A stretch of 64,000 bases of DNA from Periconia sp. R9002 (Eukaryota > Ascomycota > Dothideomycetes > Pleosporales > Periconiaceae), in the NCBI GenBank assembly GCA_023627715.1, contig JAMAHW010000034.1, positions 1-64,000 on the forward strand, in the 5' to 3' direction. The position numbers and the translations under genes are program-made. The notes under the pieces are model-generated. The model was not told the DNA's origin. It saw only the letters and a program-made list of their open reading frames with translations, and ran no database searches. The stretch's first letter is position 1. Each line of letters opens with the position of its first letter. Below are positions 42,338-54,496 of this stretch, one piece after another.

Positions 42338-44923
42338 CTACCCCAACGAAGTGCCAGCTCCATCCTCTGCCTTCCCCAGAGTAGTAAACAACGCCAAACT
42401 ATCCCCAATCCAGCCTTCAGGAATGTCCGCATCGTCCAAACCAGAATATTTCATTTTGTCGAAATCACGAACGAGGTGCTTCAACGTCACCTTATCAGCG
42501 TCGTCCGTGACGGAGGAATATAAATCAATGGGGTACGCTCCCACGTACGTTTGGATGCGGTCATTCTCGGACTGAATCTCCTCGAACAGCTTCACCGCGT
42601 CTCTCGGTAGTATGATCCCGAGTCGAACGGCCATGGCAGCGATGCCTTGGACAATCGTGTTCACAAATGGCATCGTACGTGCCATTTTTTGGTACCCGCG
42701 CATGCACAGCAGGAAGTAGAAATGGGCTTCCTTGTCGAACGAGTCGTGCAGGATGTGGTTGGTGAGAAAGAGCATACCGCAATGCCAGATGATTGTGTAA
42801 TCTGCCGATTTGGATGTAGTCCGATAAGAGTATATCAATCGCTTTAGTTGCTCAACAGAAGCTTTGCATACTTTTACTGGTGTTGCGGAGGGCGCGGCGA
42901 ATGTAGTGAGCTTAGGTTGCGGATTCAATTCGCAAAAGGGTCGGAAAAGTTGCAACGTTATACAATGGAACCATATGCTATGAATCATTAGCCGACAATC
43001 AGGTAGAGAGAAAAGGGCCTGCGTACTGGAGGTACGTCGCTCCGTCTGGAGTATAATCTCCACGCTTGGCACCTTCCTGTAGGTCATCGGACCACGCCAA
43101 AAGTTTCTGGAAAATAGGTTCTGCCACGTCCATGGAGACAACCCCTTTGTTGTAATTTTTGTCATTCATCTCGAACGCTATGCGCCACATCTTACAGACA
43201 GCTGTAAACACCTGACCATGATAATGGGGGATCGGTCTGCCACCAGTACCGGGTATTGGTAAACTGCAGTGGGATATGGCTTTTGTTGGTAACTCATAGA
43301 CGTGATCCTGCAGGTATATTAGAAACGTCTTGCGGGTGGATCCACCAATGGTGGCACATGTTTACATTTGGAAGTTGAACGAACCCCAAGCGGTGGCTGC
43401 GGCGGCTGTTCTCATGTCCTCGTCCTCGAGATCCAGTGCGGTTGGCGAAGCATCCGCCGGCAAACTGTACAAATGGAGTCGCTTTGCCATTTCGGCGCCC
43501 TCTTCCAAGATCCTAAGGCCCATTGCGTCGTCGCCAATAATGATGGTCACTCCCATATTCAACAAGGAGGTAGCTGCAACCGTTGTTAGGCAATCAACAT
43601 TTTTTTCTTCATCGTACAGCTTCAATGATTCGTGCAGAAAGCTGCGAACGAACGGAATAACCCGTGGCTCATAGTAAGAATACAATTGCTAGCAACACTG
43701 TCAGCTGGTTAATTAATCAGGAAATGCTGGCCACTTGGACGACTTACACATGCCCAAGTGAGGAAAGAATGGACGAGGAGTGGTGAGCAGAATCTGGTCC
43801 CACCACTGACAAGATCGTCTATAAAAAGGTCGATGTCAAACTCTGTCCACCATGGCGAGCCATTCCCAAGGTTTAAACTGATTGCCTGAGCAGCAAGATC
43901 ATTCGTTATGGGAATATTGGTCCAAATACCCATGTCCAGACGTTCCAAGCGAGCGTCGATGTAGACAGTGCTAGAAAAGCCCGTATTAGCGACGACAGAA
44001 GCATTGTAACGGTTGCCGGTGGACTGCTGATCAGGCTGTGGCATTATCTCTCTTGAATCACTCCACGAGGCAGGTGACCGGGGTCTCCCATGGCGAGACG
44101 TCGTAAGAGGGGTTATTCCGAGCAGTCCCAAGTCAATTGAAGCAACATTTAGAGGGATCAAGGTAGGATAGGCGTTCGGATGTAGTGCAACTAGTTGGAA
44201 TTCGGTGGATGTGCTAGTTGGCGGTAGTAGGCTGCGGTTTGTCTGGTTTGGAGAAGGAGATCTTCGGCCGAGAAGCTCTCCTGTGAATGCAGGCACATTA
44301 TCTGGCGACATGCCTTGACGCATGTGTCGAAATAGCTCGTTAGCGCCACTCTCGGAGGCGTGCTGCAGTAAACTATAGACATTCGTTACGTTGTTTGACC
44401 TCTGCTCCAATTGCTCAACTTTCCGTTTCAAGTTATTACGATGGCCCCTGTAAATGTTGGCGTCATCATCGGTGTGTGGACGAGGTAGGCGAATTGGCCA
44501 ACGGCCTGCTTCGTGATTTGCTCTAATGCTACGAAGCATGTCCTGCGACTCGTTCTCAGGCAGCGTTACGAGTTTGGTCAATAGCTCTGCGTACGCAGTT
44601 TGCTGGTTGAGAAGATCGTCGTACTTTTGATGTAGTGACTGTCTCTTGGTGTCTGCATATTCGCACACTGTACCGTGGAGGATACATTTGTTACACTTTG
44701 GATGCTCGGCGCTACACTAAGAATAGCTTAGTAGAAGACATTGATAGAGTTTTGTTAATATCGATACCTTCGTTTTTCGAGACCTGCAAGCGGAGCATGC
44801 GTTGGAGACTCGGGTTCTCTTAGCTGTTGGCGCAGGGTCGGCCTTGCGAGGTCCGGGGCCTGCCGGAAGAAGCGGGCGTAAAGGTCGCCCGTCCTTGTCA
44901 CCGGGATTGTCGGTTCTCTCCAT
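42338..44923 (-). CDS. Zn2Cys6 transcription factor
   Basis: Five exons (44768-44923, 43748-44716, 43366-43688, 43027-43263, 42338-42977) give 774 aa. The zinc cluster has Cys43, 46, 53, 60, 63 and 70 (CSACRSRKTK then C-x6-C-x2-C-x6-C) and is split by intron 1. A short coiled coil (NNLKRKVEQLEQ) follows. The regulatory (fungal_trans/nirA-type) region includes FVRSFLHESLKLYDEEKNV, TAWGSFNFQ, HYHGQVFTAVCKMWRIAFEM and HIWFHCITLQLFRPF. Intron 3 (43264-43365) is 102 bp, longer than the others (49-59), and its acceptor is my best fit, so the protein around residue 483 is uncertain. Target genes are unknown; the convergent Dal5-type transporter is a candidate. Confidence 0.88.
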
Positions 44924-45531
44924 AATAACTAGGGCGCAAGTAAGGCAGGCTAATTAAGGTGCTGGCTCTATACGCTCCGGAGACGAAGGGCAACGTAACT
45001 GCTGATCTGGAGTGTACTCCACCACTGATGGTATTTTTTCCATGGAGTCTTATTAATCGTTATCTTGAACTTGTATCACCTTATAAGGTTACGATATAAT
45101 GAGCAAGCTAGTTAGTGCCTACTTGATTGGTTACAGAGTCGTACCACCATACAGCACCCCGAAAATGAGAGAGCTCTGTTTGTTATACCCTTATCATACA
45201 TTCAGGTCCGGGAGAGCTTCGGACATACCCCCGCTGTACTACACACATCAATGTGATCATCGATGCATGAATATGTAGAAATCGACTGTCTTATCCTCGC
45301 GACCCTCAATCAATGATATAACTGGGAAATTCCTATGTGAGCGTACATATTTTTGTACCTGCAATGGAAGTGGAATGAAAGGAAGGAGGTGCCGAACCAT
45401 ATTGGGACTCAGGGGTATATATCTACACATAAGTTTACAGGTAGAAAATGTACACGAAGAAAAAGAAACCTCTTATCAGGCAATATTACAAAAAGAAAAT
45501 ATTACATGGATACATCCAGCGCTCGCTCGAA
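44924..45531. other. Intergenic: promoter of the Zn2Cys6 gene
   Basis: No gene or repeat is supported. Confidence 0.5.
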
Positions 45532-47194
45532 TCAGGCTGCACCGCTTTCAAACTCCCTGCTCTCCCCAATGTCTATGACGCCAAACACGCCATCCTCCCC
45601 GGGACTCTCGCTCAGTCCCTTGTCTTTCAGTGCCTCCTTCAACTTGCGTGGAGGCTCGAGTACGTCCTCCTCAGTGAGCACCCACGTGCCCCAGTGCATA
45701 CCGAGCGCCTTGCGACACTTGGTATCGACGAAGATGTTGACGCTGTCCTTGGGGTTCGCGTGCATGGGCGACATGATCCAGCGAGGCTCGTAGGCGCCGA
45801 TGGGGATCAATCCGAGGTCAAAGGGCCCCCGGTGTTGGCCGATTTGGGAGAATGCGGGGCAGGTGGGGAGGTGGGCGTACTCGGCACCATAGTCGTCAGT
45901 GGATTTGGGGAGTTTGGGAACACTGCGGTAGCCGGTGTCGCTGAGGTGGGGTTAGTAAGGAGAGGAATGATATGGAGTTGGCTTACCCAGCAAAATAGAC
46001 CTTGGCGCCGCCCGATTCCACGCTCCAGCTCGCCCATAGGGTCTTGCATTTGTCGAATGGGGTCCTGGCGCTGACGTGCTGGCAAGGTAACGCGCCAATG
46101 ATCGCTGTGATGGCTCCCTGGCCGTTTTGACTCTTCTCTCCCGTGGAAGAGTTCACAGAGACACTATCTGCTGCTTCCTTGGAATCTTCTTTGCTGGTCT
46201 CGAGGCTGAGTTGTCTCGTTTCCCACCAGTCCAGCTCCGTGACCTGCGCACCAGGGACCCCACTGTCCTCGAACCACTTCTTATTTGCGAGCGGCGCGAA
46301 GAAGTGCGCGTTGGGGAACTTCTTGCGGATCCGCATGATGGTGGGGTAGCTCAGGTGGTCGTAGTGATTGTGTGAAATGATGACTGCGTCCACGACGGGA
46401 AGATCTTCGATTTGGCACGGCGGCTCTGTGTAACGCTTGAGTGCCTTGAGGTTGATGGGTGCGCAGCAGTCCTCAAACACTGGATCGAAGAGCACGCGCA
46501 GGCCGGATGGGAATTCGACGTAGTAGCACGCATGGCCGAGCCATGTTGCGCGCAGTTTCGGAGTTTCGCGGGAGGGCAGGAATGTCGGCGCTCGTACGGG
46601 AACGGTTGGTGGTGTGGTGTCTGGGGTATTGGCCTCGCCAGATATCTTCCTCCTGCCATCGGTCGCCGTTAGTGCAAGCCACATGTATTATCAATGGTTC
46701 CCTGTTCCCTTTGCATTTTCCTACCACACTGTCCTCGTCGTGTATTTAGGGCACTGCACAACTTACCGAGCCATGCCGGTGGTTATCTGCCAAACGCTCA
46801 ACTCCTTGTAGCTATCCCAGGGGTTTGTAAATCCCTTTCCATTTTTCAAATGGTGCCTCTTTTCCTCGGTGTCCTCGGGTTTTGCGCCAATTTGTGCGGG
46901 GTTTGTCACGACGGCATACAAACCGGCGGAGCCAATACTGACGGCGGTGGCGGTCGCGGAGCTCATTTTGCGATTGGGGAAGCGGGGAGTGGCCCACCAG
47001 GAAGTCGAGCTGGAGGCAGAATTTGATTTGGGACCGGAAGAGGCGGGAGAGGCAGAGAATTGGCGAGAGAAGGCAGACGACGACGTGTGCTTGAAGAAAG
47101 GTACAGTATGGCGGGTGTGTATCAGGCTGGATCGCGAGGAGCAGAAAAGCAACAAGGGCGGCGGAGGCGGCATGCGGGCAGCAGGAACGCGCAT
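45532..47194 (-). CDS. FMP30: NAPE-hydrolysing phospholipase D-like metallo-beta-lactamase
   Basis: Three exons (46767-47194, 45987-46652, 45532-45940) give 500 aa; the introns are 114 and 46 bp. The N-terminal 60 residues are Arg/Ser-rich, fitting a mitochondrial presequence, with a hydrophobic segment after [13 protein letters not shown]. The lactamase fold begins at [25 protein letters not shown]. The metal motif [12 protein letters not shown] gives His237, His239, Asp241 and His242, and exon 3 has DTGYRS and MHWGTW. Relatives (human NAPEPLD, yeast FMP30) cleave N-acyl-phosphatidylethanolamine to N-acylethanolamine; FMP30 is mitochondrial. The start at 47194 is chosen, but MSSATATAV (near residue 75) is possible. 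An (AT)n tract lies directly upstream. Confidence 0.9.
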
Positions 47195-47655
47195 TCCTGG
47201 GGATATATATATATATATATATAGATCAATATGAAGAAGTTGTCGTATCTTTCGGTCGTCTCCTTGGTGGATTGTCTCTCCGTGTCGGCGTCCTTGGCTC
47301 ACCTACATACACAAACAGTTAGTATTGCGTCGTACGTGGACGGGGGCTGAATTTGGACAGTATTTCGTCACGAAAGGAACAATACGGGCATCGCCGCGGA
47401 CATGCGGGCACGCTTGATTGGTTAGTGTGGCCGTTTGTTTGGACCCTTAACCTTCTGGACGACGGCAACGGCCTGTCTTTTCGTCCGCCCTCGCAAAAGA
47501 CCCGAGTCACCAACAACAGACACGTCTTACGAATCAGGCCATGCATACGAACATCTATGAATCATCATGCATCTATTCTTTTCTGATACGTCCCCATCTC
47601 TCGAGGCCGATCGGATCAACACTACGCCGGCACCCCTGCAGCCCTATGCTACACT
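47195..47655. other. Intergenic: FMP30 promoter with (AT)n tract
   Basis: An (AT)10-like run at 47203-47223 lies 9 bp upstream of the chosen start. The rest holds the 3' region of the SDR gene. Confidence 0.55.
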
Positions 47656-48614
47656 TCATTCCGTGATATTTGTGCTTTGAGCCACCTCTTTACACGCATC
47701 AAAGTCGCCCCTTACTCGGTCCAATTGACTTATTCCAGTTTCCCAGCTGTCGACTCCTATGGGCAACCTCAAAACTTTAGCCAACCTGGCATCCTTTCCG
47801 CTAACAGCGTCATGAATGATCTTGACCGCCTTCTCCGGGTCTCCTATCTGATTGCCATGTTTGTCGTTTTCGGCTTGAAGAGAGGCAGCGACTGGATGCG
47901 GGAAACGATACGGTTCTGATGGCTGGATGACGGGCATCGATCCCGACGCAAGGAAATTGGTCCGAAACGACCCCAGATTCACAATCAGAGTTCGGATCCC
48001 AAACGAGGCTGTTTCCTGTGATATGGTCTCCGATATAGCTAAAGCGGAAAATTAGTTAGCAACAAGGTTTCTGACAAAGAAAAGTACGGGCCAGCATCAT
48101 CTTGTGTAAGCACCTCACCTTCGAGCGCGTATTTGGATGCGCAATAGATGCCAAGCGCGGGGCAAGTCGTCAGTCCCAAGATGCTGCTTATCTGCACGAT
48201 GTTCCCCCTCCTTCTCCCCCTCATCAACGGCAACACCGCCTTGCACACCCTCAATGTGCCCCAAACATTCGTGTCAAACTCTGCCTTCGCATCCTCCTCG
48301 GGAATATCCTCAATAGCTCCTGCAACAGCATACGCGGCATTATTAACAACAACATCAATCCCACCTTCAAATAGCTTATCCGCGTCCTCAATCGCTGCTG
48401 TGACGCGCTCCTCTGTGTCTGAAATGTCGAGCGTGACCCATTCCCCATTGGCGTGCGATGTGATTTCTTCAACCAATTCGGGTGTTTTGCCCGGCCTGCG
48501 AGAGGTCGCGATTACGTTGTCTCCTGTGCTGAGTATGTAGCGTACCAGAGCGAGACCGATGCCGTTGCTGGATCCCGTCACCAGCCAGGTGAGCTTCTTT
48601 TTGGTATCAGCCAT
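47656..48614 (-). CDS. Classical short-chain dehydrogenase/reductase
   Basis: Two exons (48119-48614, 47656-48038) give 292 aa; the intron is 80 bp (GTGAGG to TTTAG). The cofactor motif VTGSSNGIG is at about residues 12-20. NNAAYAVAGAIED, the Ser in VQISSILGL and the catalytic YCASKYALEA all fit. Arg residues after the second strand (SRRPGK) suggest NADP(H). The family matches the fungal 17-beta-HSD-like/retinol-dehydrogenase-like group. The substrate is unknown, and there is no biosynthetic neighbour that would define one. Confidence 0.92.
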
Positions 48615-49329
48615 TGCGTGCTATGCAGTTGTAGCCTCTCTTGTATGTCCTGGTGGTGCAGAAGTTTTGAGCTGACAGAATGGCGAGGGAGAAATTTATT
48701 GGAATGGTGGAAAACTAAACAAAGCATGCAACATCTAGCATACAAATCGAAATTTATATAAGCAATTCCCAGAGGGGATTTGGTGTAACCGGTTCTCACA
48801 CGTCCTATTTTCAAGTTCTAGCAGAAGAGTACCTTACATTGATTAACCCATATCCGGACAGGATCTTCATGCTTGGTAATGTTTACCTAGATATAGATTG
48901 ATAAGCCTCCCTCTCCCTCCTCTGTATACTCAATTCCTTCTCCACATATTTTCCTCATGAATTTCCCAAGAAAGATGACGTGGCACCAATACACCATGTC
49001 AATTAAAAGTTATCCCCGCTTTTTCTAATGATTCCTTCGAGGTAACATACATATCTGACCAGATTATTTGCCGCACTTGGGGAGTGTAGACTAGTAAACG
49101 TAGCTTAAGCATAGCTAATAGTTGGCAGTAGCCTACTAACCAATAGTTTCACATTATGTACTGCTGCCAAGAGAACTGGGGTGAGCGTTATATGTTCTCT
49201 ACGGTAGTATGAGATAGCTTCTGATTGGCTAATGCGCTGCTGATCAACTTGCGGACCATAATCCGCAGTACAGAACACAAGGCGGAATTAACAATTATGG
49301 CATGATTTCTTCAATGTACATCGATATGA
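48615..49329. other. Intergenic: SDR promoter and 3' side of threonine aldolase
   Basis: AT-rich. No gene or RNA is supported. Confidence 0.5.
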
Positions 49330-50512
49330 TCACAATAGGGATTTGGGCGCAACACCGAATCGTGTCGGCCCCACTCGCAACACCTCGTCCATTACATCCC
49401 CTAGACGCTTCATCGCCAACTCGCTGATTTGATGGTGCAACACGACCCTTTTCCCATCAAGCTTGATACCTTTTCGCCTCCCTGTCTCGTTCCATTGACT
49501 TGTTTCTACACCGCACCCTTTGAGGTCTAGCCACACCATATTGGTCTCGATAGGCTTAATTACTGTTCCTCCTCTCATCGTCCACATTTCTCCAACCCGC
49601 TCTGCCAGGGTGCGACTAAAAGCAAGCACACCTCGCGAGTCTTGCTGTCCAAGCCCAAAGTTTTCGACGACGGCATGTCGTGCTGCGGCGGCGAGAACAC
49701 CAGCTTGCCTCATGCCACCGCCGATGCTTTTACGCAGCCGCCTCAAGCGCTTGATCAGCTCATACGGACCCAGAACCATGGCGCCCATTGGTGCACCCAG
49801 GTTCTTGCTGAAGTCCAGTGTTAGCACGTCGCAGCATCTGCCAAATTCTTCTAAACTACCTGCCCCTGCTGAAACTGCCTCCCAAAGCCGTGCTCCATCC
49901 ATGTGGACGTTAACGCTGTGCGCAGAGGCCCATTCCTTGATTCTTTGCAATTCTTCCAGAGGTATTACCACACCTGAGCATGTGTTTTCTATGCTAATCA
50001 CTTGCGTAGGACACTTGTGAACGTCGTCTGTAATGATGGCGTGCTTCATGACGTCCTCGAGGGTGAGGTAAAGTCCATTTTTGGGGCGAATCGCCTGGAC
50101 TATGGCCCCTGGCAAGTTTCCTCCCGCCTCCCAGTGAATAATGTGAGCGCTGGCGTCGGCGAGAATGGCATGAGGTGGTTGGCGAAGGAGAGACCGAAGG
50201 GCTAGCTGGTTCGCCATTGTACCAGAGAGGACAAATGCCGCGCTCTCGTGCCCACATGTCTTTGCCATTTCTTGTTCAAAGTTCCTCGTTGTCGAATCTT
50301 CGCCGTACACGTCGTCGTGGAGGGTTGCTTGAGATATTGCCCGCAGCATGCCTCGAGAAGGTGTCGTGATTACATCGCCTAGATCTAGAGTCAGGCTACT
50401 GATTCTAGGAGCAGCAGAGAGAAGTATACAGCGCAAACTCACTTCTGAAATCAAAAGCTGAACCAGTGTCTTGGGGAGATCCCCAGAGAATATGGTTGTG
50501 CCTGTTGGCCAT
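49330..50512 (-). CDS. GLY1: Threonine aldolase (PLP enzyme)
   Basis: Two exons (50443-50512, 49330-50378) give 372 aa; the intron is 64 bp (GTGAGT to TCTAG). The spliced start MANRHNHILWGSPQDTGSAF joins to DFRSDVITTPSRGML, the family opening. The uninterrupted frame from 50544 gives an unrelated N-terminus and is wrong. PLP is bound by Lys215 in TLDFSKNLGAPMG; VNVHMDGARLWEA supplies the Asp that contacts the pyridine ring. The enzyme cleaves threonine or allo-threonine to glycine and acetaldehyde in the cytosol. Stereospecificity (L-allo, low-specificity L) cannot be read here. Confidence 0.93.
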
Positions 50513-51753
50513 GAGTTTGTATCTTGGGCATACGGTGTAGGCAAGTATTGTCAGCTTTTAGAAAGTTTACATGGCCTCGATCTTATTCATATTTAGTGCA
50601 ATACATCTCTATAAGTGCAATTCAGACTAATTGTACCTGCGCATCATGTGCAAACGCAGGAGCTGAGGTGGTCGGCGACGATTACAATGCGGCGTAGTCC
50701 CCAGCGATCAGGTCCAGGTTTTCACGCCACGAGTTGTTGAACTTGTCTGACAAGGGCGTTCCTATCGCACGTATGGGCATACAGTCAGATGAGGCACACC
50801 TCATCCGTGCCCTTCTCCTATTCTGGCATACCCCAACGATGCTCGAGAGGGGTACTATGAAAGATTAATCTTGTTTCTCTAGATGGGACTCAACCATCTT
50901 CTGCACCGTTGTAAGCAAAACCAATTCTTTTATACACAAAGTGCCCTTATTGATGATTCAGCTATTTTTTCACATATCTTTATCCTTGGTTAGGTGCCAT
51001 GTCGCAAGGGGAAGGCCTACAACGTGCCACGTCTGGGCTTATTCAGACCCCAACATCCAAAATGTAAGCACCCATGATGTGAGAATTTAAGATCTGACTT
51101 GCAGTAGGCAGTACAGTACACTCGGCATTGAGAAAGTAACACGGACCCTATCAACATTAGATTTCTTTATATCACAAAATCAAGATAAGCCATTGTCAAC
51201 GTATCCTTGTCCAGACAGGAATGTAAGGAATGGACATAAATGAATCGAGTAAATCGTACGAACTTCTTCGCAACTACGTTTTTTTAGGATCAGCTGAGCA
51301 AAACAAACTGTGCCATAGCCTTATGAGGCTTCAGTACGTAAAAATGTCTCTGGGATCAGTACTACGCCGCATGAGCGAGGAAACCATGTGGTGATCGGGG
51401 CAACCGAACGCCCGGAACAATCACTTCAGCCCCAACCATGAAGCCTCGAACGCGTCCCTGACCCGGCGAGCGGTCTTTCTTCCTGTTTTTGAAAACGATG
51501 CCGTCAACTGATCGGTGGAAGATTTACGCCGCTGGGCAAAGGCATCTATACCATGTCAACGTGCTGGTATTGGTTTAGAGCCCTGTCATGCAATAGTCAG
51601 TTCTTGACTGATTTGGTGGAATAGGTGTTCTCCTGCTTCACTGATTCTGCTCCCCAGGAGGGATTATAATGCCTTCTTCCTTCCATCCACGGGGTACTAG
51701 CTCTTTGCAAATTCTCAGTTTCGACCCCTCATTGCGTACCAATTGTCGCTGCC
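50513..51753. other. Intergenic: divergent promoters
   Basis: 1.24 kb between threonine aldolase and the DHA1-type transporter. No frame, RNA gene or repeat is supported. Confidence 0.55.
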
Positions 51754-53777
51754 ATGGCTCACGAGGTAAAAAGTTCTCAGGAGTTGGACTACGAGAAGAA
51801 CCCCAATACCCTCGCCGAGACGACAGATGACGAGGCGACGTTGGCGCCGTATGGTGTCAAGAGAGGGACGGACGGGCTGATTAAGTGGCAACGGGACTGC
51901 AAAACGCATCCCAGGAATTGGTCGACGAAAAGAAAGACATTTGACGCTACCGTCATCATCTTATTTGAGCTGTATACGTGAGACAGTCCATGTTGTTGTT
52001 ACCTCTTTCTGATAGGGCTAATCCAGCGCAGAACCATCATAAGCACCACGGGAGTAAGTTGTTTCATTGCCTCGTTGTTCTTCCCACCAACCCTGCAGAC
52101 GTGCGGCACCTCCCTCGGGGTGTGACGGCTTCTGGGTTATCACTGTATAGAAAAGCAGGACGATTATTTGTTGGAGTTAAGAAACAAAACATCATACGTA
52201 TTATACCATGGGTACAGTACAGAGTCGCTGTTCATCCAGACATCACGTGGTACAACAGATTGAGGCTCTGGCGATGCACTGTAACCCCCCTATCCGATTC
52301 TTCCACAGTTTTTCTATCGGTGATACAATGCTATAGCAGCGCTGACACACTATGTAGTCCATGGCCGCAACAGAAGCTGGACCAGAGTACGGGCTCAGTC
52401 GACAAGAATCTCTAGTCGGCTTCACTCTCATGTACTCCATCAACCCTCCCTACAACCAAGTAAAAAAACATTCGCTAATTGCATACAGGTATCAACTGGG
52501 CCAAGCACTCGGGGGCTTCCTGATCCCTCCTCTCTCCGAGATCTTCGGCCGCCGCCTCTTGTACCTCACCTCCTGCGCCACCTTCTGCATCTTCAGTCTC
52601 CTTACCGGCGTCATACACTCCCCGGTATCAGTCTACACCAGCCGCTTTATAGCAGGCCTTGCCTCTGCCGTTCCATCCGTCGTTATCGCCGGCAGCGTGG
52701 AAGACATGTTCAACACGCGACAGCGGGTATGGATCATCGTCCTCTGGAACGCGGGTACGACGGTCGGCTTGTGCTTCGGACCCATCTACGCGGCCTACAT
52801 TTCCGAGGCCGCGGGGTGGCGTTGGATCTTCTACAGCGCGGCTATTGTCACGGCCGTGCTGTTTGTAGCCCTCTTCGGAATCAAGGAGAGCAGACCGAGC
52901 CTTCTTTTGGGCGGCATCATCAAGCAGATCAAGACGGAGACGCCACTGCAAGCGTTGGAGTGGCACAACCCGGACGAGGCGCGAAACTGGAGGGCTCTCG
53001 TCCGGATCAGCGTCGTTAGACCGGGAAAGATATTGCTCACTGAGCCACTCGTCATTATGGTCGCGCTTATATCCGCTTCATCGTGGGGTATGATCTACTT
53101 GTTTACCGAGTCGCTAACCGTAGTCTATACATCTCTCGGATTCACACGAACCCAAGCTTCTCTCCCCTTTTTAGCTATTGCCGTGGGTGTGCTCTTCACG
53201 TTCCTCCCTCGTCTGTGGGACATGAAGGTTGTCCGCGACCGCCAGCGCCAGAAAGTCCCCATTCAACCGTACGAGCCCCACATTCCCCCTATTCTACGTA
53301 ACTGATGGAAAGATCAGAGAAGACAAAATCATCGGCTTCGCCTTCGCCGCCCCCGCCCAAGCCATCGGCCTCGCCTGGTTCGCCTGGACGATCCCACCAG
53401 CGGCCCACGACACACACTGGATGGTCCCAACCGCAGCTCTTGTCCTCGTGGGATTCGCGGTAAACGAAACGGCGCACACGCTCAGCGGGTACCTAGCCGA
53501 TTCATACTTGCTCTACTCTGCCTCGGCCTTCTCAGGGCTTGCCGTCGTGAGGGCCATCGCATCAGGGTTGATGCCGCTCATCGCGTACGAACTGTACGAG
53601 AATTTGAATGCTAATATTGCGGGGTCGGTGCTTGCGGCGCTGGCAGCTGTGTTTTGTGTTACTCCGTGGCTTTTCTTCCAGTTTAGCAAGAGGTTAAGGC
53701 AGAGAAGCCCGTTTGCTCGGTTTAGTTTGGAGACGCATTATAGGACGAATGTTGAGGAGGATCCTTTGATGCTGTGA
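51754..53777 (+). CDS. MFS drug-type transporter (DHA1 family)
   Basis: Five exons (51754-51977, 52032-52053, 52358-52431, 52489-53268, 53318-53777) give 519 aa. The raw frame looks broken, but splicing restores the family text: LFELYTTIISTTG, then PEYGLSRQESLVGFTLMYQLGQALGGFLIPPLSEIFGRR, and later PIQPEDKIIGFAFAAPA. Exon 2 is only 22 nt. Intron 2 is 304 bp, against 49-57 bp for the others. The family exports drugs or small molecules at the plasma membrane with proton antiport. FNTRQRVWIIVLWNAGTTVG and GPIYAAYISEAAGWRWIF are typical. The substrate is unknown. Confidence 0.88.
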
Positions 53778-54496
53778 CTAGTATTCATCTGGGTTTGAAC
53801 GTTGGAAGTATTAATCCTCTCAGCCGCATTTAGAGTTATTCTGTTGTAGATTAAAAAATGAGACTAGATATGGGATGTCAGCATATAGACCAAAAATCAA
53901 GACATATATACGAAAAAAAGGCTGGATCGCCATGCTATACCACGCATAAGGTCTCACGTTTCTTCCTATAATTTCCTGTGCAACTCCTCGACTTTAACGC
54001 TCTATCCTGCTAACCTCTCTATCATGTGGACCCTGCCATAGAACCTTCGTCTACTCGTAGGCGTCAACCCAAATAACACTACACCGAGAACCACATCACT
54101 CGCACATTGACCTACCAAATACAACAAACAACCATAAATTCGCTCAATACAAACCCCGTATTAAATCTCTAATTGATTATATATACAATCTATCTTGCCT
54201 ATTTGTACAACCCCACTCGTGGTGCCCGCTTATACATTTACGCCCTGCTGCTTATTTATATATGTGGAGGGGGCTCGCAGCACGTCAGTTGTTGATGGAA
54301 TGGATGGATAGGGAAGGTATAGAATGAGAAGAAAAAGGTTTGATTATATGTATATAATTTTTGGAATTGGCGCTTCAACACCCTTTGTTGCGTGTTTGTA
54401 ATTGCGACCACAAGTTTACTCCCCTAAAGAAAGAAAATCCACATCAAAACCAAACACAACAAAAAAACCAACAAAAACACCAAATCGAAAAAACAA
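53778..54496. other. Intergenic, AT-rich then C/A-rich
   Basis: Holds the 3' region of the transporter. No gene is supported. Confidence 0.5.

Noticed and set aside
43027..43365. Frameshift in the Zn2Cys6 gene
   Set aside because: A 102-bp intron (43264-43365) removes the in-frame TAA and joins in phase, though the acceptor choice is less certain.
50443..50544. Threonine aldolase starting at 50544 in the uninterrupted frame
   Set aside because: That N-terminus is unlike the family; the spliced start at 50512 gives the conserved FDFRSD motif.
51978..53317. DHA1 transporter judged to be a pseudogene
   Set aside because: All frame breaks disappear with four GT-AG introns that restore family text.
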